A stretch of 64,000 bases of DNA, from assembly GCA_022841475.1 (NCBI GenBank), contig JALHRJ010000010.1:40226-104225 (forward strand), given 5' to 3'. Of the stretch, positions 17,049 to 26,340 are shown in pieces; position 1 is the first letter of the stretch, and each line of letters begins with the position of its first letter. A program made the translations under genes and the position numbers. Origin of the DNA: Cyclobacteriaceae bacterium (lineage in GTDB: Bacteria; Bacteroidota; Bacteroidia; Cytophagales; Cyclobacteriaceae). The notes beneath the pieces are model-generated. The model searched no databases, was not told where the DNA came from, and saw nothing but the letters and a program-made list of their open reading frames with translations.

Positions 17049-18149
17049 CTATAGTTTATTTCTTACTGATGATAAAAATAATTCCTGATACTGGGAGTTT
17101 ACCTTTGACCAATTATACCTGCTATTAATCTTATCTAGATTATTAACCATTTTTTCCATTTCATTACCATCCTTTTGAACAGATTTTAACACTATCGCAA
17201 CATCGCTCGCTGTTTTAAAATAATACGCATCCCTTTCCAGAATTGCCAAGTTAAATATGTTTTCGTTTGCGCAAATTAAAGAATTGGAAGCCATGGCTTC
17301 CAATAGCGAGGGGTTTGTACCCCCCACACTATGACCGTGAAAATAAATATTAGAAAAATATCTAAGGTTATTCAATTGAATGATATCGTAAAGTGGACCC
17401 ATGAATCGGATAAAGGAATATTCTTTATACTTTAATACTAGTTTAGTACCAAATCTGTTCCCAGTACTACCAATTACCAGAAAAGGATTTTTCACACCGG
17501 ATTCAACAACTCCATCTAAAATAACCTCAATATTATTCTCAGGCTCCATTCTTGCAATCAGGAGGTTATATTGAAAACTACTGACCTGAAATTTCCTTAT
17601 AATGGACTCATCAGGATCAGTAAACAGGTTAGCACCATAGGGAATAAAATGAGAGCGGACATTATACTTTTCTTTCAGATATTGCTGGATTCCAATTGAA
17701 TCTGCTACTAACACATCACTTCCATTTACACCTAGTCGTTCAGCTAGCTTTAAAAACCTTTTAATGAATCTTCCATACTTAGCTCTATGCCATTCCAAAC
17801 CATCCATATTGGTAATAACCACGGTGCCTTTCGGAAATAGAAAACTCCAGATAGAACTGCTGGTATATCCGAGTTGTAGAATAATGTCATAGCCGGCCCG
17901 TCTGGTATGCCAGATGCAATTCAAATCGTATATAAATTGACCTGCTGTACCTAATAAATATTCAGGATCAAACTGATGAACAAGTTTTACGCTATTCCAC
18001 AGTTTGTTTCTATACGGATGATTGTGGGAGTTATAGACCACAACCTCATGACCCTGGCTGGCTAAGTAAAACGAGAGGTATTCCGCAAATTGTTCAAACC
18101 CGCCATAATGATTGGGTATACCCCTTGTGCCTATAATCCCGATTTTCAT
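17049..18149 (-). CDS. DUF1972-containing glycosyltransferase (rhamnosyltransferase-like, GT4 fold)
   Basis: A 366-aa GT-B enzyme. The N-terminal DUF1972 domain is clear: GIIGTRGIPNHYGGFEQFAE, VVYNSHNHPYRN, and NMDGLEWHRAKYGRFIKRFL. The C-terminal half has the donor site, with LLIARMEPENNIEVILDGV and GGTNPSLLEAMASNSLICA, where the EAMA segment carries the nucleotide-binding glutamate. Characterised relatives in streptococcal capsule clusters are rhamnosyltransferases. That fits a locus with rfbA, rfbB and rfbC, but the sugar here is inferred. It abuts the next GT (18150) with no gap. Confidence 0.87.
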   Translation of the reverse strand: MKIGIIGTRGIPNHYGGFEQFAEYLSFYLASQGHEVVVYNSHNHPYRNKLWNSVKLVHQFDPEYLLGTAGQFIYDLNCIWHTRRAGYDIILQLGYTSSSIWSFLFPKGTVVITNMDGLEWHRAKYGRFIKRFLKLAERLGVNGSDVLVADSIGIQQYLKEKYNVRSHFIPYGANLFTDPDESIIRKFQVSSFQYNLLIARMEPENNIEVILDGVVESGVKNPFLVIGSTGNRFGTKLVLKYKEYSFIRFMGPLYDIIQLNNLRYFSNIYFHGHSVGGTNPSLLEAMASNSLICANENIFNLAILERDAYYFKTASDVAIVLKSVQKDGNEMEKMVNNLDKINSRYNWSKVNSQYQELFLSSVRNKL

Positions 18150-19424
18150 TTAAGCAGACTTATAATTACTCTTTACTCTTTCAATAATATCCATTAATCG
18201 TTGATAGTGTAGTTCCGCAGAAAAATTAGATTTAATAGATGAGATTGCATTTTCCTTCATTCTGGTAATATCGGTACTACGTCTAAAAATCGAATAAATT
18301 TTTTCCGCCAGATCGGTTGCATCGCTTGGTTTAAATAAAAATCCATTTTCACCGTTAAAAACGAACTCAGGAAAACAACCATGATTTGGTGCGATAACAG
18401 GAGTTCCTAACGAAAGGCTTTCAAGTGCAGAATTTGGCAAATTATCGTACCACAACGAGGGAACGATAGACGCGACCGAAGACTCATATAGATCAAATAA
18501 AGCATCTTTTTCTAACTCACCTAAAAACTCAACTTCACTTAAATTTTTCGTCACACAATAGGACTTTAACGACTCGACATAGTAGGCACTTCCACTCCCT
18601 GCAATTTTTAGCGTAAAGCTAAGCTTGCTGCGTTCCTTTAAAAGCTGGATAGACTCAAGGAGCAGATGAACTCCTTTAACATATTCCAACCTCCCAGCGT
18701 AAACAATCTTCGGTTCCATTTCTCTATGGGTGCGTCTCACAGGAAGATTTGCAAAGGTAGGAAGATGACTAAATCGCTCTTTTGACCATCCGGATTCAAC
18801 AAATTTTTGGATAAGTGCTTTAGAAGGAGATACAAAGTGGTTGACAAGGTCAAAGTACTTCTTTGAGTGATGGTACTTAGTTGCCAAATAGTTTACCGTT
18901 GAAGCCCCAAAAGAATTATGCACACATTTATAACGAATACTGTTTATAAGATTCCCCGTAGTACACAACTCACAAATACTATCATCTCTAAACAAGTTAT
19001 GGCTAGGGCAAATCAACCCATAATCAGATAGTCGAACTATAAATGGAATTCTTTTATTGCTTAATGCCACTAAAACAGAGGGTGATAGCTTCCGTAAATA
19101 TTGCAACACGATTGCGAAATCAGGCTTTACCTGATCGATCAAAGCAGTTAATTTATCCTCTACTTCTTGAGAATAAAAATTCCGTTCTATTGTTTTAATA
19201 AAGCTTTTTAAGTTCCATTTCTGATCTTTGTATAGGATTGATTCCTCGTCAGCAATGGGAGAAGCAAAAAACTCCTCATATTCTGAATGTTGATTTTTCG
19301 GATAACGGATTGAAAATGGAATTACGGTGTGTCCTTTCTCTTCGAGGATATGTTTTAGGTTGAACATATACCGCTCAGGCCCACCCATGTAAACATATCT
19401 TATATTGATTAAAAGTATTTTCAT
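18150..19424 (-). CDS. glycosyltransferase family 4 protein
   Basis: A 424-aa cytoplasmic GT-B glycosyltransferase. The N-terminus MKILLINIRYVYMGGPERYM has the glycine-rich acceptor loop of GT4 enzymes. A cysteine group (CPSHNLFRDDSICELC) marks a subgroup frequent in capsule loci. The C-terminal domain has PKIVYAGRLEYVKGVHLLLE, VEFLGELEKDALFDLYESS, PSLWYDNLPNSALESLSLG and TPVIAPNHGCFPEFV, the usual donor-binding E-x7-E region. It transfers a sugar from a nucleotide donor with retention; donor and acceptor are unknown. It lies between the Wzy-like gene and the DUF1972 GT in a compact operon. Confidence 0.88.
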   Translation of the reverse strand: MKILLINIRYVYMGGPERYMFNLKHILEEKGHTVIPFSIRYPKNQHSEYEEFFASPIADEESILYKDQKWNLKSFIKTIERNFYSQEVEDKLTALIDQVKPDFAIVLQYLRKLSPSVLVALSNKRIPFIVRLSDYGLICPSHNLFRDDSICELCTTGNLINSIRYKCVHNSFGASTVNYLATKYHHSKKYFDLVNHFVSPSKALIQKFVESGWSKERFSHLPTFANLPVRRTHREMEPKIVYAGRLEYVKGVHLLLESIQLLKERSKLSFTLKIAGSGSAYYVESLKSYCVTKNLSEVEFLGELEKDALFDLYESSVASIVPSLWYDNLPNSALESLSLGTPVIAPNHGCFPEFVFNGENGFLFKPSDATDLAEKIYSIFRRSTDITRMKENAISSIKSNFSAELHYQRLMDIIERVKSNYKSA

Positions 19425-19440
19425 TTTTTACTCCGCATGA

Positions 19441-20715
19441 CTAAGACGGCTGTGTCTTCAGGATTCGATAACCAATTGCACCTAGCCCTGAATAAATAAC
19501 AATAAACTGTAGTTGACCTGGAATTGGCGAGGCAATACTTTCTATGAAGACACTTACAATTGTCATAAAAACAAAAAAAGCAATTGCCCTGATCTCCAAG
19601 TCTTGGGATTTTAGGAAGCGCCTCGATTTAATTGCGGGTAACAACCACAAAAAAAGATAATTAAACCCCGCTATAAAACCCATTTCACCCAAAACTGAAG
19701 ACCAATACGTATCAAAAATAAAATTGCTGTCTGTTTTGCCTTGCGCATCTTCCGGGCCAAGGCCATGAACCTTGTCTAAATTATAGTCGTAATAAACTTT
19801 GCTATATTCCTTTCCAACCGGATAACTACCAAAGCTTCCCTGTCCGGACCCAAAAGGAAAATGATCTCTCGCCATTTTGAAGCCCGCAATGTAAAGAGCG
19901 TTTCGAGGGGTTCTCTCACTGCCTTGTCCAAAATAAAGTTCAGCCTTGTATTTGATTTCCTCAACCAAAGGCTTACCCATAATCATCAACATTAAAAAAA
20001 AGAATACTGCAAGTGCGTATAGGAATAGCTTTGTAACTTGAGAATTATAATAAATGGTGATAAATACGAAGCAAATGATGATTGCCGCTATCAATGCTTT
20101 GAGAAAGAGCAAAAGAGAAATAGTGATAACTGAAAATATCACAATGTAGATATACTTCCGCTGCTTGTTTACCAGATAAATTGATAAGCTTAGAATAATA
20201 TTAATATTAAATAGTGCTGCCGCAAAAGCAGGATCTTTTACAAGTGTAATGACTCCCCGAAGGAAATAAGATTGAAACTCACCCGGAAAAAAAATTCTTT
20301 CAAAATAAGCAAGTATTGCGATCAGTGTGATGATGCAAATAATCACCTCTGCAAGTAAAAAAAAATCTGATTTACTCAACCCCAAATTGTAAAACAAAAT
20401 AAAATTGAATGCAAATAGAAATGAAAAAAACATTCCCTGCGCATAACTACTAATAGAGACGTTAACAAAAAAGTAGTTAACTAAACAGTACAAAATAAGA
20501 AAAAATAACAGGAGAAGATATAACGAGCTAATTCGAAATTTGAAAAAACTTGAATTGAAATTTACTACCAATAGAACGATCGAAAAAAAAATCCACGCGA
20601 AGTATTCAAACCCCGATATCTTAACGCCAGCGAATGACATTAATCTCGCAGAAAACGTAAAGGTCAAAAACATAAAAATGATAATGATTATGTTTATTTG
20701 ATTCCTTTTAACCAT
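19441..20715 (-). CDS. polytopic O-antigen polymerase-like protein (Wzy candidate)
   Basis: A 424-aa protein, very rich in Ile, Leu and Phe, with about 11-12 TM helices. Its largest extracytoplasmic loop (about residues 255-340) contains GKPLVEEIKYKAELYFGQGS, FKMARDHFPFGSGQGSFGSY and WSSVLGEMGFIAGFNYLFLW. The G-x-G-x-G-S-F-G and E-x-G motifs are typical of Wzy polymerases. It differs from the tandem Wzy_C pair and sits between asparagine synthase and a glycosyltransferase, so it is the best candidate for the repeat-unit polymerase. The base composition is strongly A+T-rich compared with the flanking housekeeping genes, as is usual for wzy genes. Function inferred from topology and position. 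Confidence 0.78.
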   Translation of the reverse strand: MVKRNQINIIIIIFMFLTFTFSARLMSFAGVKISGFEYFAWIFFSIVLLVVNFNSSFFKFRISSLYLLLLFFLILYCLVNYFFVNVSISSYAQGMFFSFLFAFNFILFYNLGLSKSDFFLLAEVIICIITLIAILAYFERIFFPGEFQSYFLRGVITLVKDPAFAAALFNINIILSLSIYLVNKQRKYIYIVIFSVITISLLLFLKALIAAIIICFVFITIYYNSQVTKLFLYALAVFFFLMLMIMGKPLVEEIKYKAELYFGQGSERTPRNALYIAGFKMARDHFPFGSGQGSFGSYPVGKEYSKVYYDYNLDKVHGLGPEDAQGKTDSNFIFDTYWSSVLGEMGFIAGFNYLFLWLLPAIKSRRFLKSQDLEIRAIAFFVFMTIVSVFIESIASPIPGQLQFIVIYSGLGAIGYRILKTQPS

Positions 20716-20721
20716 AAAAAA

Positions 20722-22584
20722 TTATGTTAACGTTTTGTTCCAACCCTTCAGCACAAACAACATCCAGATAAAGTACCCCAAGTCAGCTTCACCACTTTTA
20801 TGACTAGTAACGACTTTCTTAATGATACTTTGATCTAAACCAAAGTCCTCCTCATAAAGTAATCTTAACCTGTCATGGAAACCACTATCCTTAAACCATT
20901 CCCTAACAGGAACAGAAAAGCCCTTTTTAGCTCCATTTAAAACTGAGGATGGTAGTTTTCTGCCGATCGTTTTTCTAAGAACACTCTTACGCTCATAACC
21001 CTCCATCTTTATATTTTTTGAAACCCGCACCATAAGTTCAACAAGTCTATGGTCAAGAAAGGGAACCCGCGTTTCAATTGAACTTGCCATACTCATCCTA
21101 TCGACCTTAACCATAAAATCATCTGGTAACTGTACCTGATAGTGAAAATGCATTAATTTATAGAATGGATCCGAAAGAGGAAATAGGCGATACAAATCGC
21201 TGATAAAATCAGAAATTTTGAATTGGTGGCCCAACCTATGTGTCATTCGTTCTATTTGAACAGGCATGTACCATGATGATTTTATTATTAATCTAGATTC
21301 GAAGGACATTTGGGAATACTCCAGGATACGCTCCAACCGATTAATTCGATATCGCCAGTCTCCACTTGCTAGTCTCTTAAACGGCAACGCAAACTTTGGT
21401 AGCACCTGCTTTACAAATGCGGGCAAGTGACGATAATGACCAACAAATTTTTCTATTTGATAGGAGTTATAACCAGATAGAACTTCATCTCCTCCATCAC
21501 CAGTAAGCACCATTTTTACCTTTTTAGAAGCTATGCGGGAAACATACCCTGTAGGTATAGCCGAAGAATCACCGAATGGTTCGTCATAGTGATGGAGAAT
21601 CCTCTCGAGGGATTCTTCAAAGTTGTCTGGCTGAACGATAAACTCTGAATGATCCGTGGTAAATTTATTGGCAACATCAAGTGCTAGTTTTCGCTCATCA
21701 AATTGACGGTCTTCGAAACCGATTGTAAAAGTTCTTATTGGTATTTTACTAATCGAGGTCATTGTTGCTACCACGCTGGCAGAGTCAAGTCCCCCACTTA
21801 AGAAAGCGCCATAGGGGACATCACTTCTCATTCTGATTTTAACAGCATCATAGAACAATTCTTCAAACTGCTTATAAACATAAGCACGATCGGAAATCAT
21901 CTCTGATTCCAATGGAATTTGTGTATCCCAATACTTAAACTCTTTAAGGTTTTCCTTCCCTATCAAGTAGTGCCCCTGTCTCAATTTGAAAATATTCTTA
22001 TAGTAAGAATAGGGAGCTGGAATATATCCCAACATCAAGTATAGTTCCGTCAACTCATAATTTGGCTCGGGCTCTATTCCATATTCAATCAAAGACTTTA
22101 TTTCTGATGCAAAAACAACTGAATTATCTACAATTGCATAATAGAGTGGTTTTTCCCCCAATCGGTCGCGGGAAATAAAAAGCTGCTGTTGCTTACTATC
22201 CCAGATAGCAAAGGCCCACATTCCATTAAATTTATCCTGACACTTTACTCCCCAGTGCTCATAAGCCCTGATAATTACTTCCGTATCAGAATTGGTCCGA
22301 AAGTGACAACCTCTTCCCTTCAATTCTTCTTTAATCTCAATGTAATTGTATATCTCTCCATTAAATACAATCGCAAGCGACTTGTCATCATTAAACTGAG
22401 GCTGATCTCCAGAATGAAGGTCGATGATAGCAAGTCTTCGATGGCCCAACCCTATGTTTCGATGAATGTAATACCCCGACCCATCAGGGCCCCGGTGAAC
22501 AAGCTGGTCGGTCATTTTCAATAATATTGAACCGTCTACTGTCCTGCCAGTATCGAAATGATAAATACCCGTAATCCCACACAT
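20722..22584 (-). CDS. asnB: asparagine synthase (glutamine-hydrolysing), polysaccharide-locus type
   Basis: A 620-aa class II glutamine amidotransferase fused to an ATP-pyrophosphatase synthetase. Cys2 (MCGITGIYHF) is the N-terminal nucleophile that releases ammonia from glutamine. HRGPDGSGYY and NGEIYNY complete the glutaminase site. SGGLDS at 263-268 is the ATP-binding PP-loop, and the synthetase core contains TIGFEDRQFDER and LTGDGGDEVLSGYN. Length and motifs fit the AsnB homologues common in glycan loci, some of which amidate uronic acids rather than aspartate. A TAnnTTTG promoter element lies 65 bp upstream, so this gene probably heads the 22.6-to-8.8 kb part of the cluster. Confidence 0.92.
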   Translation of the reverse strand: MCGITGIYHFDTGRTVDGSILLKMTDQLVHRGPDGSGYYIHRNIGLGHRRLAIIDLHSGDQPQFNDDKSLAIVFNGEIYNYIEIKEELKGRGCHFRTNSDTEVIIRAYEHWGVKCQDKFNGMWAFAIWDSKQQQLFISRDRLGEKPLYYAIVDNSVVFASEIKSLIEYGIEPEPNYELTELYLMLGYIPAPYSYYKNIFKLRQGHYLIGKENLKEFKYWDTQIPLESEMISDRAYVYKQFEELFYDAVKIRMRSDVPYGAFLSGGLDSASVVATMTSISKIPIRTFTIGFEDRQFDERKLALDVANKFTTDHSEFIVQPDNFEESLERILHHYDEPFGDSSAIPTGYVSRIASKKVKMVLTGDGGDEVLSGYNSYQIEKFVGHYRHLPAFVKQVLPKFALPFKRLASGDWRYRINRLERILEYSQMSFESRLIIKSSWYMPVQIERMTHRLGHQFKISDFISDLYRLFPLSDPFYKLMHFHYQVQLPDDFMVKVDRMSMASSIETRVPFLDHRLVELMVRVSKNIKMEGYERKSVLRKTIGRKLPSSVLNGAKKGFSVPVREWFKDSGFHDRLRLLYEEDFGLDQSIIKKVVTSHKSGEADLGYFIWMLFVLKGWNKTLT

Positions 22585-22648
22585 TGGTTTTAAGCGTTTG
22601 ATTTTAGACAGCGAAGGAAAGAGAGGTATTTAGGAATCATAAATCAGG

Positions 22649-22679
22649 CAAAGTTAAGGCGAATACTTTAGGGTAAAAA
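22649..22679 (-). promoter_or_regulatory. candidate Bacteroidota promoter ahead of asnB
   Basis: On the minus strand TAACTTTG (22656 to 22649) matches the -7 consensus TAnnTTTG exactly, with a TTTT (22679-22676) about 19 bp upstream in the -33 position. It lies in the 100-bp gap between the flippase and asnB. A second transcription start for the downstream genes is therefore likely. Confidence 0.55.
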
Positions 22680-22684
22680 GGGCG

Positions 22685-24133
22685 TCAGACTACATTTCCT
22701 ATTCTACTTATTATAAACTCCTTACTCGCTTTATCTAACATCCAGTAACTTAAAAGAAAGAAACATGGCAAAAGCACAGATAATTTCAGAAATGCATCCC
22801 AATAAATGCTATCGAGCATGGAGATGTTTGTAATCGCGAGTACTCCAAATAGAAAGATGAGGTGTATCGCATCTTTTAAGTAGAAATATTTTACAGGGTA
22901 CGATTTGCGTGAAAACAGGTAAGCCGTGATTACCAGGGTTACATTGCCCAGCAAGAAACCGATCAGTGCTCCGTATTCAAAAATAACAGGAACAAGAAGG
23001 TAATTACATACAAAATTTACGAATAATCCAACACATAATGCAATCAAATTCTGAGTCATTTTTTTTGAATATGAAATTCCTAATGAGGCAAAAGAGTATA
23101 GTCCATAAATAATAATTGCTTCCGCAAAAAGAAAAAGATATTGAGATGATTTCAAATACAATTCATTTCCCAAAATCATAATCAACGGTTTAATAAAGGA
23201 GCAAATACCAATAGCAATTACACCCGTAGCCATGATATAGTAACTTTGAAATTTAGCAAAAGTGTCCTTTGCATCCGGCTTTTCCCAGATAGAAAAGGAA
23301 AAGGGTCCGAATGCGGTTTGAAATGCCATGACAACTACGGTCATGATGACGCCTAATTTCTGACTGAAGGAAAAAATACCTAGTTGCTCGCCTGTTAGAA
23401 ATCGGGCCAGGAACAACCGATCCAGTGAAGAGGTTAAATTGCCGACCAGCATCACCAACATCATCGGGAAACCAAAAATTAACAATTTGTTTAGTAGGCC
23501 TTTGTCAATCCTAATCTGGATGTATTTTCTGCACCAGAACAAACCTATTAACACAAACAACCAATATGAAATTGCATTAGCAAGCAATATCATTTCTAAA
23601 TCTAAATAGTAGTAATGCGCACAGAGAATTAAAAACAGAAGATTCAAAACTGCTAACCCGATAGACATGGTTAAAAATTTTACTCGTTGAAAAGTCCATT
23701 TAAACCAATTTTGGCAATATTGGGTCAATACATTGGCGGGTATCCAAACAAAAATCAATTGTAATGAAAATATGCTTTGTTCATTGAGTGTGATTGTCTT
23801 CAGAAACAAATCTGAACTTACAAAAGCAATGGACAAAAAAAGTAAAATAATACAGATTTGAACCACAAGACCATGACTAAAAACTTTGCGATGATGTTCA
23901 AATCCAGAATCATCATAGTAATAGCGGATAACTGCTGAGTCCATTCCAAAAATGACAATGGCCGACAGTATCACCCCAACAATAGTTAGTAAATTCCAAA
24001 TTCCGAAATCAGCTGGGCTGATCACGTTAACAATAATAGGAAGCGTAAGGAAAATAATAAATTTTGAGATTGCATTAGCAACTCCATATAGTACAGTATC
24101 TTTTAGAAGAAATTTAAGGCGCTCTTTAATCAT
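22685..24133 (-). CDS. oligosaccharide flippase family protein (Wzx-like)
   Basis: A 482-aa polytopic protein with about 14 TM helices of the MOP/PST superfamily. It starts KDTVLYGVANAISKFIIFLT, followed by PIIVNVISPADFGIWNLLTI, the usual G-x-G/W region after TM1. Basic residues sit in cytoplasmic loops (KWTFQRVKF, CRKYIQIRIDKGLLNKLL). It probably flips the undecaprenyl-PP-linked repeat unit to the periplasmic side for the Wzy-like polymerase. Its start overlaps the stop of the GT at 24130 by 4 bp, so it is coupled to it. It is the only flippase in the window, which suggests a single Wzx/Wzy pathway despite two initiating transferases. Confidence 0.9.
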   Translation of the reverse strand: MIKERLKFLLKDTVLYGVANAISKFIIFLTLPIIVNVISPADFGIWNLLTIVGVILSAIVIFGMDSAVIRYYYDDSGFEHHRKVFSHGLVVQICIILLFLSIAFVSSDLFLKTITLNEQSIFSLQLIFVWIPANVLTQYCQNWFKWTFQRVKFLTMSIGLAVLNLLFLILCAHYYYLDLEMILLANAISYWLFVLIGLFWCRKYIQIRIDKGLLNKLLIFGFPMMLVMLVGNLTSSLDRLFLARFLTGEQLGIFSFSQKLGVIMTVVVMAFQTAFGPFSFSIWEKPDAKDTFAKFQSYYIMATGVIAIGICSFIKPLIMILGNELYLKSSQYLFLFAEAIIIYGLYSFASLGISYSKKMTQNLIALCVGLFVNFVCNYLLVPVIFEYGALIGFLLGNVTLVITAYLFSRKSYPVKYFYLKDAIHLIFLFGVLAITNISMLDSIYWDAFLKLSVLLPCFFLLSYWMLDKASKEFIISRIGNVV

Positions 24134-25377
24134 TCCTGGTTTTTTCCATTTTGCTCCTCCAAAATCTCTCGTAAAGAGTTGATATGAAGTTCAATTGCAT
24201 TTTCCCATCCATGATATTTTTTAACAAACTCGTGACCCTGTACTCCCAATTGCTTTCTTCCTTCCACACCCATTTCAATTGATTCGACCAAACGGTTGTA
24301 AATCTCCTCCTCAGTAAATGCAGAAAGAATTGGTGGATTATGATTATCATAAAAATCCTGGTCAAAAAAAGCAGTGATTAAGGGTCTCTCTGCTGACATT
24401 GCTTCAATACTGCCAGAGCCAAAACCAATCCTCGGTTTCGCTCTATCGGATGGATATTTGCGATACCATTCGTTGTGCCAAAACTGATCAATCACCACCA
24501 CATTACGGAGCGAATTATAAGCTCTTATACCGTCTTTATTCATTTCAGCTACCCATTCAATCTTTTCATTTAATCCTAAATTAGAAACCATTTTCTTGCT
24601 TTCAGTAAGGTCATATCCCTTCTCAATCATCACAAGATGAGTATTAGGATTTTTTGTTTTTATAAATCTAGCATACGCCCTGATAAATTTATCATTACCT
24701 TTTAAATCAGACCATACTGATTTCCAGGTGTGACGGGCTATCATGAAATAAACTATCTCGTAGTTCTGATATCTTTCCTTCAATTCCTCATTTTCCAAAG
24801 TGTTATACTTATTGATATCCCATGCTAAACGAAGTTTTATCATCTTAGATAAAACTCCAAGAGGCTTAACATAAGGATTAACCTGATATCCCATATAAAT
24901 TCCAATTCGATCGGCATTTTTTATAGCAACCCGCTGCAAAGAAGAATAAAGTATAAGTGATTTAAGTCCTCTGGGTTTTTTAAAACGAGTAAGGTTTCGT
25001 ATTGCCTCAGCCAGGCCTTCTTTAAAAGCTGTAATATTTAAATCTGAACCATAACTATGAAACAAATAGGGAACGCCCGCTTTATGTGCTATTATAGGAC
25101 CCCAACCACAAACAAGGGCTACATCACAACCTGAAAATTTTTCAATGAGCCTAGACAATTCAGGTTGAGGAAATACAAAATTCGGTTTCACTTTGTAATA
25201 ATGAATCCACTTAGGCAAATTATCTATCGAAAGATTGGAGTCTTCCCACCATGGGTAGTCCTGTTGCAAAGACGAGGAATCGTCTAAAAACATCTCAGCA
25301 TCAATTCCTTTCGCTCGCAAAAAAATAGTGAGGTTATAGGAGTTGTTTAAAGTATTTCCATAGAGGTAAACCTTCAT
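24130..25377 (-). CDS. GT-B fold glycosyltransferase
   Basis: Start placed at the ATG at 25377 (MKVYLYGNTLNNSYN, 415 aa), because the five codons before it add nothing family-like. N-terminal features: GNTLNNSYNLTIFLRAKGID, CDVALVCGWGPIIAHKAGV and FHSYGSDLNITAF. The C-terminal part has FMIARHTWKSVWSDLKGNDK, IEKGYDLTESKKMV and GFGSGSIEAMSAERPLITAF, the last being the donor-site glycine/glutamate motif. It is a divergent GT4-like enzyme whose sugar is unknown. It overlaps the flippase by 4 bp and follows the LpxD-like acyltransferase by 48 bp. Confident as a glycosyltransferase, not in subfamily. Confidence 0.8.
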   Translation of the reverse strand: MKVYLYGNTLNNSYNLTIFLRAKGIDAEMFLDDSSSLQQDYPWWEDSNLSIDNLPKWIHYYKVKPNFVFPQPELSRLIEKFSGCDVALVCGWGPIIAHKAGVPYLFHSYGSDLNITAFKEGLAEAIRNLTRFKKPRGLKSLILYSSLQRVAIKNADRIGIYMGYQVNPYVKPLGVLSKMIKLRLAWDINKYNTLENEELKERYQNYEIVYFMIARHTWKSVWSDLKGNDKFIRAYARFIKTKNPNTHLVMIEKGYDLTESKKMVSNLGLNEKIEWVAEMNKDGIRAYNSLRNVVVIDQFWHNEWYRKYPSDRAKPRIGFGSGSIEAMSAERPLITAFFDQDFYDNHNPPILSAFTEEEIYNRLVESIEMGVEGRKQLGVQGHEFVKKYHGWENAIELHINSLREILEEQNGKNQE

Positions 25378-25425
25378 AAACGAAAAGTACATTGTTTTTC
25401 AAATACTCCAGAAATCAAGCGATTA

Positions 25426-26340
25426 CTATTTCTTATCAGTCTCCGGTTGGGCACTTGATAATGAGGCCTTTAAATTGGATAAGAATTTTTTATGTGGAAT
25501 TGCAAAATTTCCCGTGACCCATTCTGCTTCAGCCACATTTCTTGTTGCTACCGACCCTAAGGTTACAAAACCTCCTTTTTCAATAGTCAAACCTGGGGCA
25601 ATAGTTGCGTTTGGTCCAATCCATACGTCTTCCCTAATCGTGACACTACCACCCAACATACAAGATGCTATTATGAAGGAACGCTTGCCAATTTGAACCC
25701 CATGTGCAATATGAACCAAGTTATCGACCTTAACTTCATCATCGATTATTGTCTGTCGAAAAGAAAACCCCTTATCAATACACGTATTTGCCCCCACTTC
25801 AACCCTATTTCCAATTTGTACTTTTCCATCATGAAAAACTGGCAATATCCCTTTAGTTGTTCTTTTGTACTCGTAGCCCTCCGAACCAATTACAGCTCCT
25901 GATTGAATTACACAGTTATCTCCAATAGTTACATCCGGAAGGATAGTAACGTTAGGGCCAATTATGGTGTTTTCACCTATCGCCACATTAAATTCTGAAA
26001 CATATGCTCTTGGATGAATTACTGCTGTTTGATTGATCAATGAAGGGACTTTTAAATAGCTCCTTTTTCCAATTTCATTTAATAAAATGAAAAAATAATA
26101 ACGAGGATCATCGCAAATAATGCAAGTCTTACTTTCAATCAGCCCTAACAACTCCCGATTTACAAAAACAGAAGTAATGTTTGTGTTTTGATTTAACTCC
26201 TTTACAAAATTTATATTGTCGATAAATGACAAGGTGTTTGGGAGAGTTGAATTAGTTAATGCGAGAGCATCGCAAATAAAATTAGAATCAATATCTATTA
26301 AGCCAGTGATTTCTTTAATTAGTGAACTTGTAATTCTCAT
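25426..26340 (-). CDS. LpxD-like left-handed beta-helix acyltransferase
   Basis: A 304-aa protein with an N-terminal alpha/beta domain like the uridine-binding domain of LpxD (residues 1-100) and a hexapeptide-repeat beta-helix (about 105-270: AVIHPRAYVSEFNVAIGENT, IGPNVTILPDVTIGDNCVI and so on). VDNLVHIAHGVQIGKRSF supplies the catalytic His position of LpxD. A short helical tail follows. LpxD itself N-acylates UDP-GlcN in lipid A synthesis. Position inside a polysaccharide operon suggests a paralogue acylating an amino-sugar nucleotide, together with the unrecognised protein at 26337, which it overlaps by 4 bp. The acyl donor is unknown. Confidence 0.83.
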   Translation of the reverse strand: MRITSSLIKEITGLIDIDSNFICDALALTNSTLPNTLSFIDNINFVKELNQNTNITSVFVNRELLGLIESKTCIICDDPRYYFFILLNEIGKRSYLKVPSLINQTAVIHPRAYVSEFNVAIGENTIIGPNVTILPDVTIGDNCVIQSGAVIGSEGYEYKRTTKGILPVFHDGKVQIGNRVEVGANTCIDKGFSFRQTIIDDEVKVDNLVHIAHGVQIGKRSFIIASCMLGGSVTIREDVWIGPNATIAPGLTIEKGGFVTLGSVATRNVAEAEWVTGNFAIPHKKFLSNLKASLSSAQPETDKK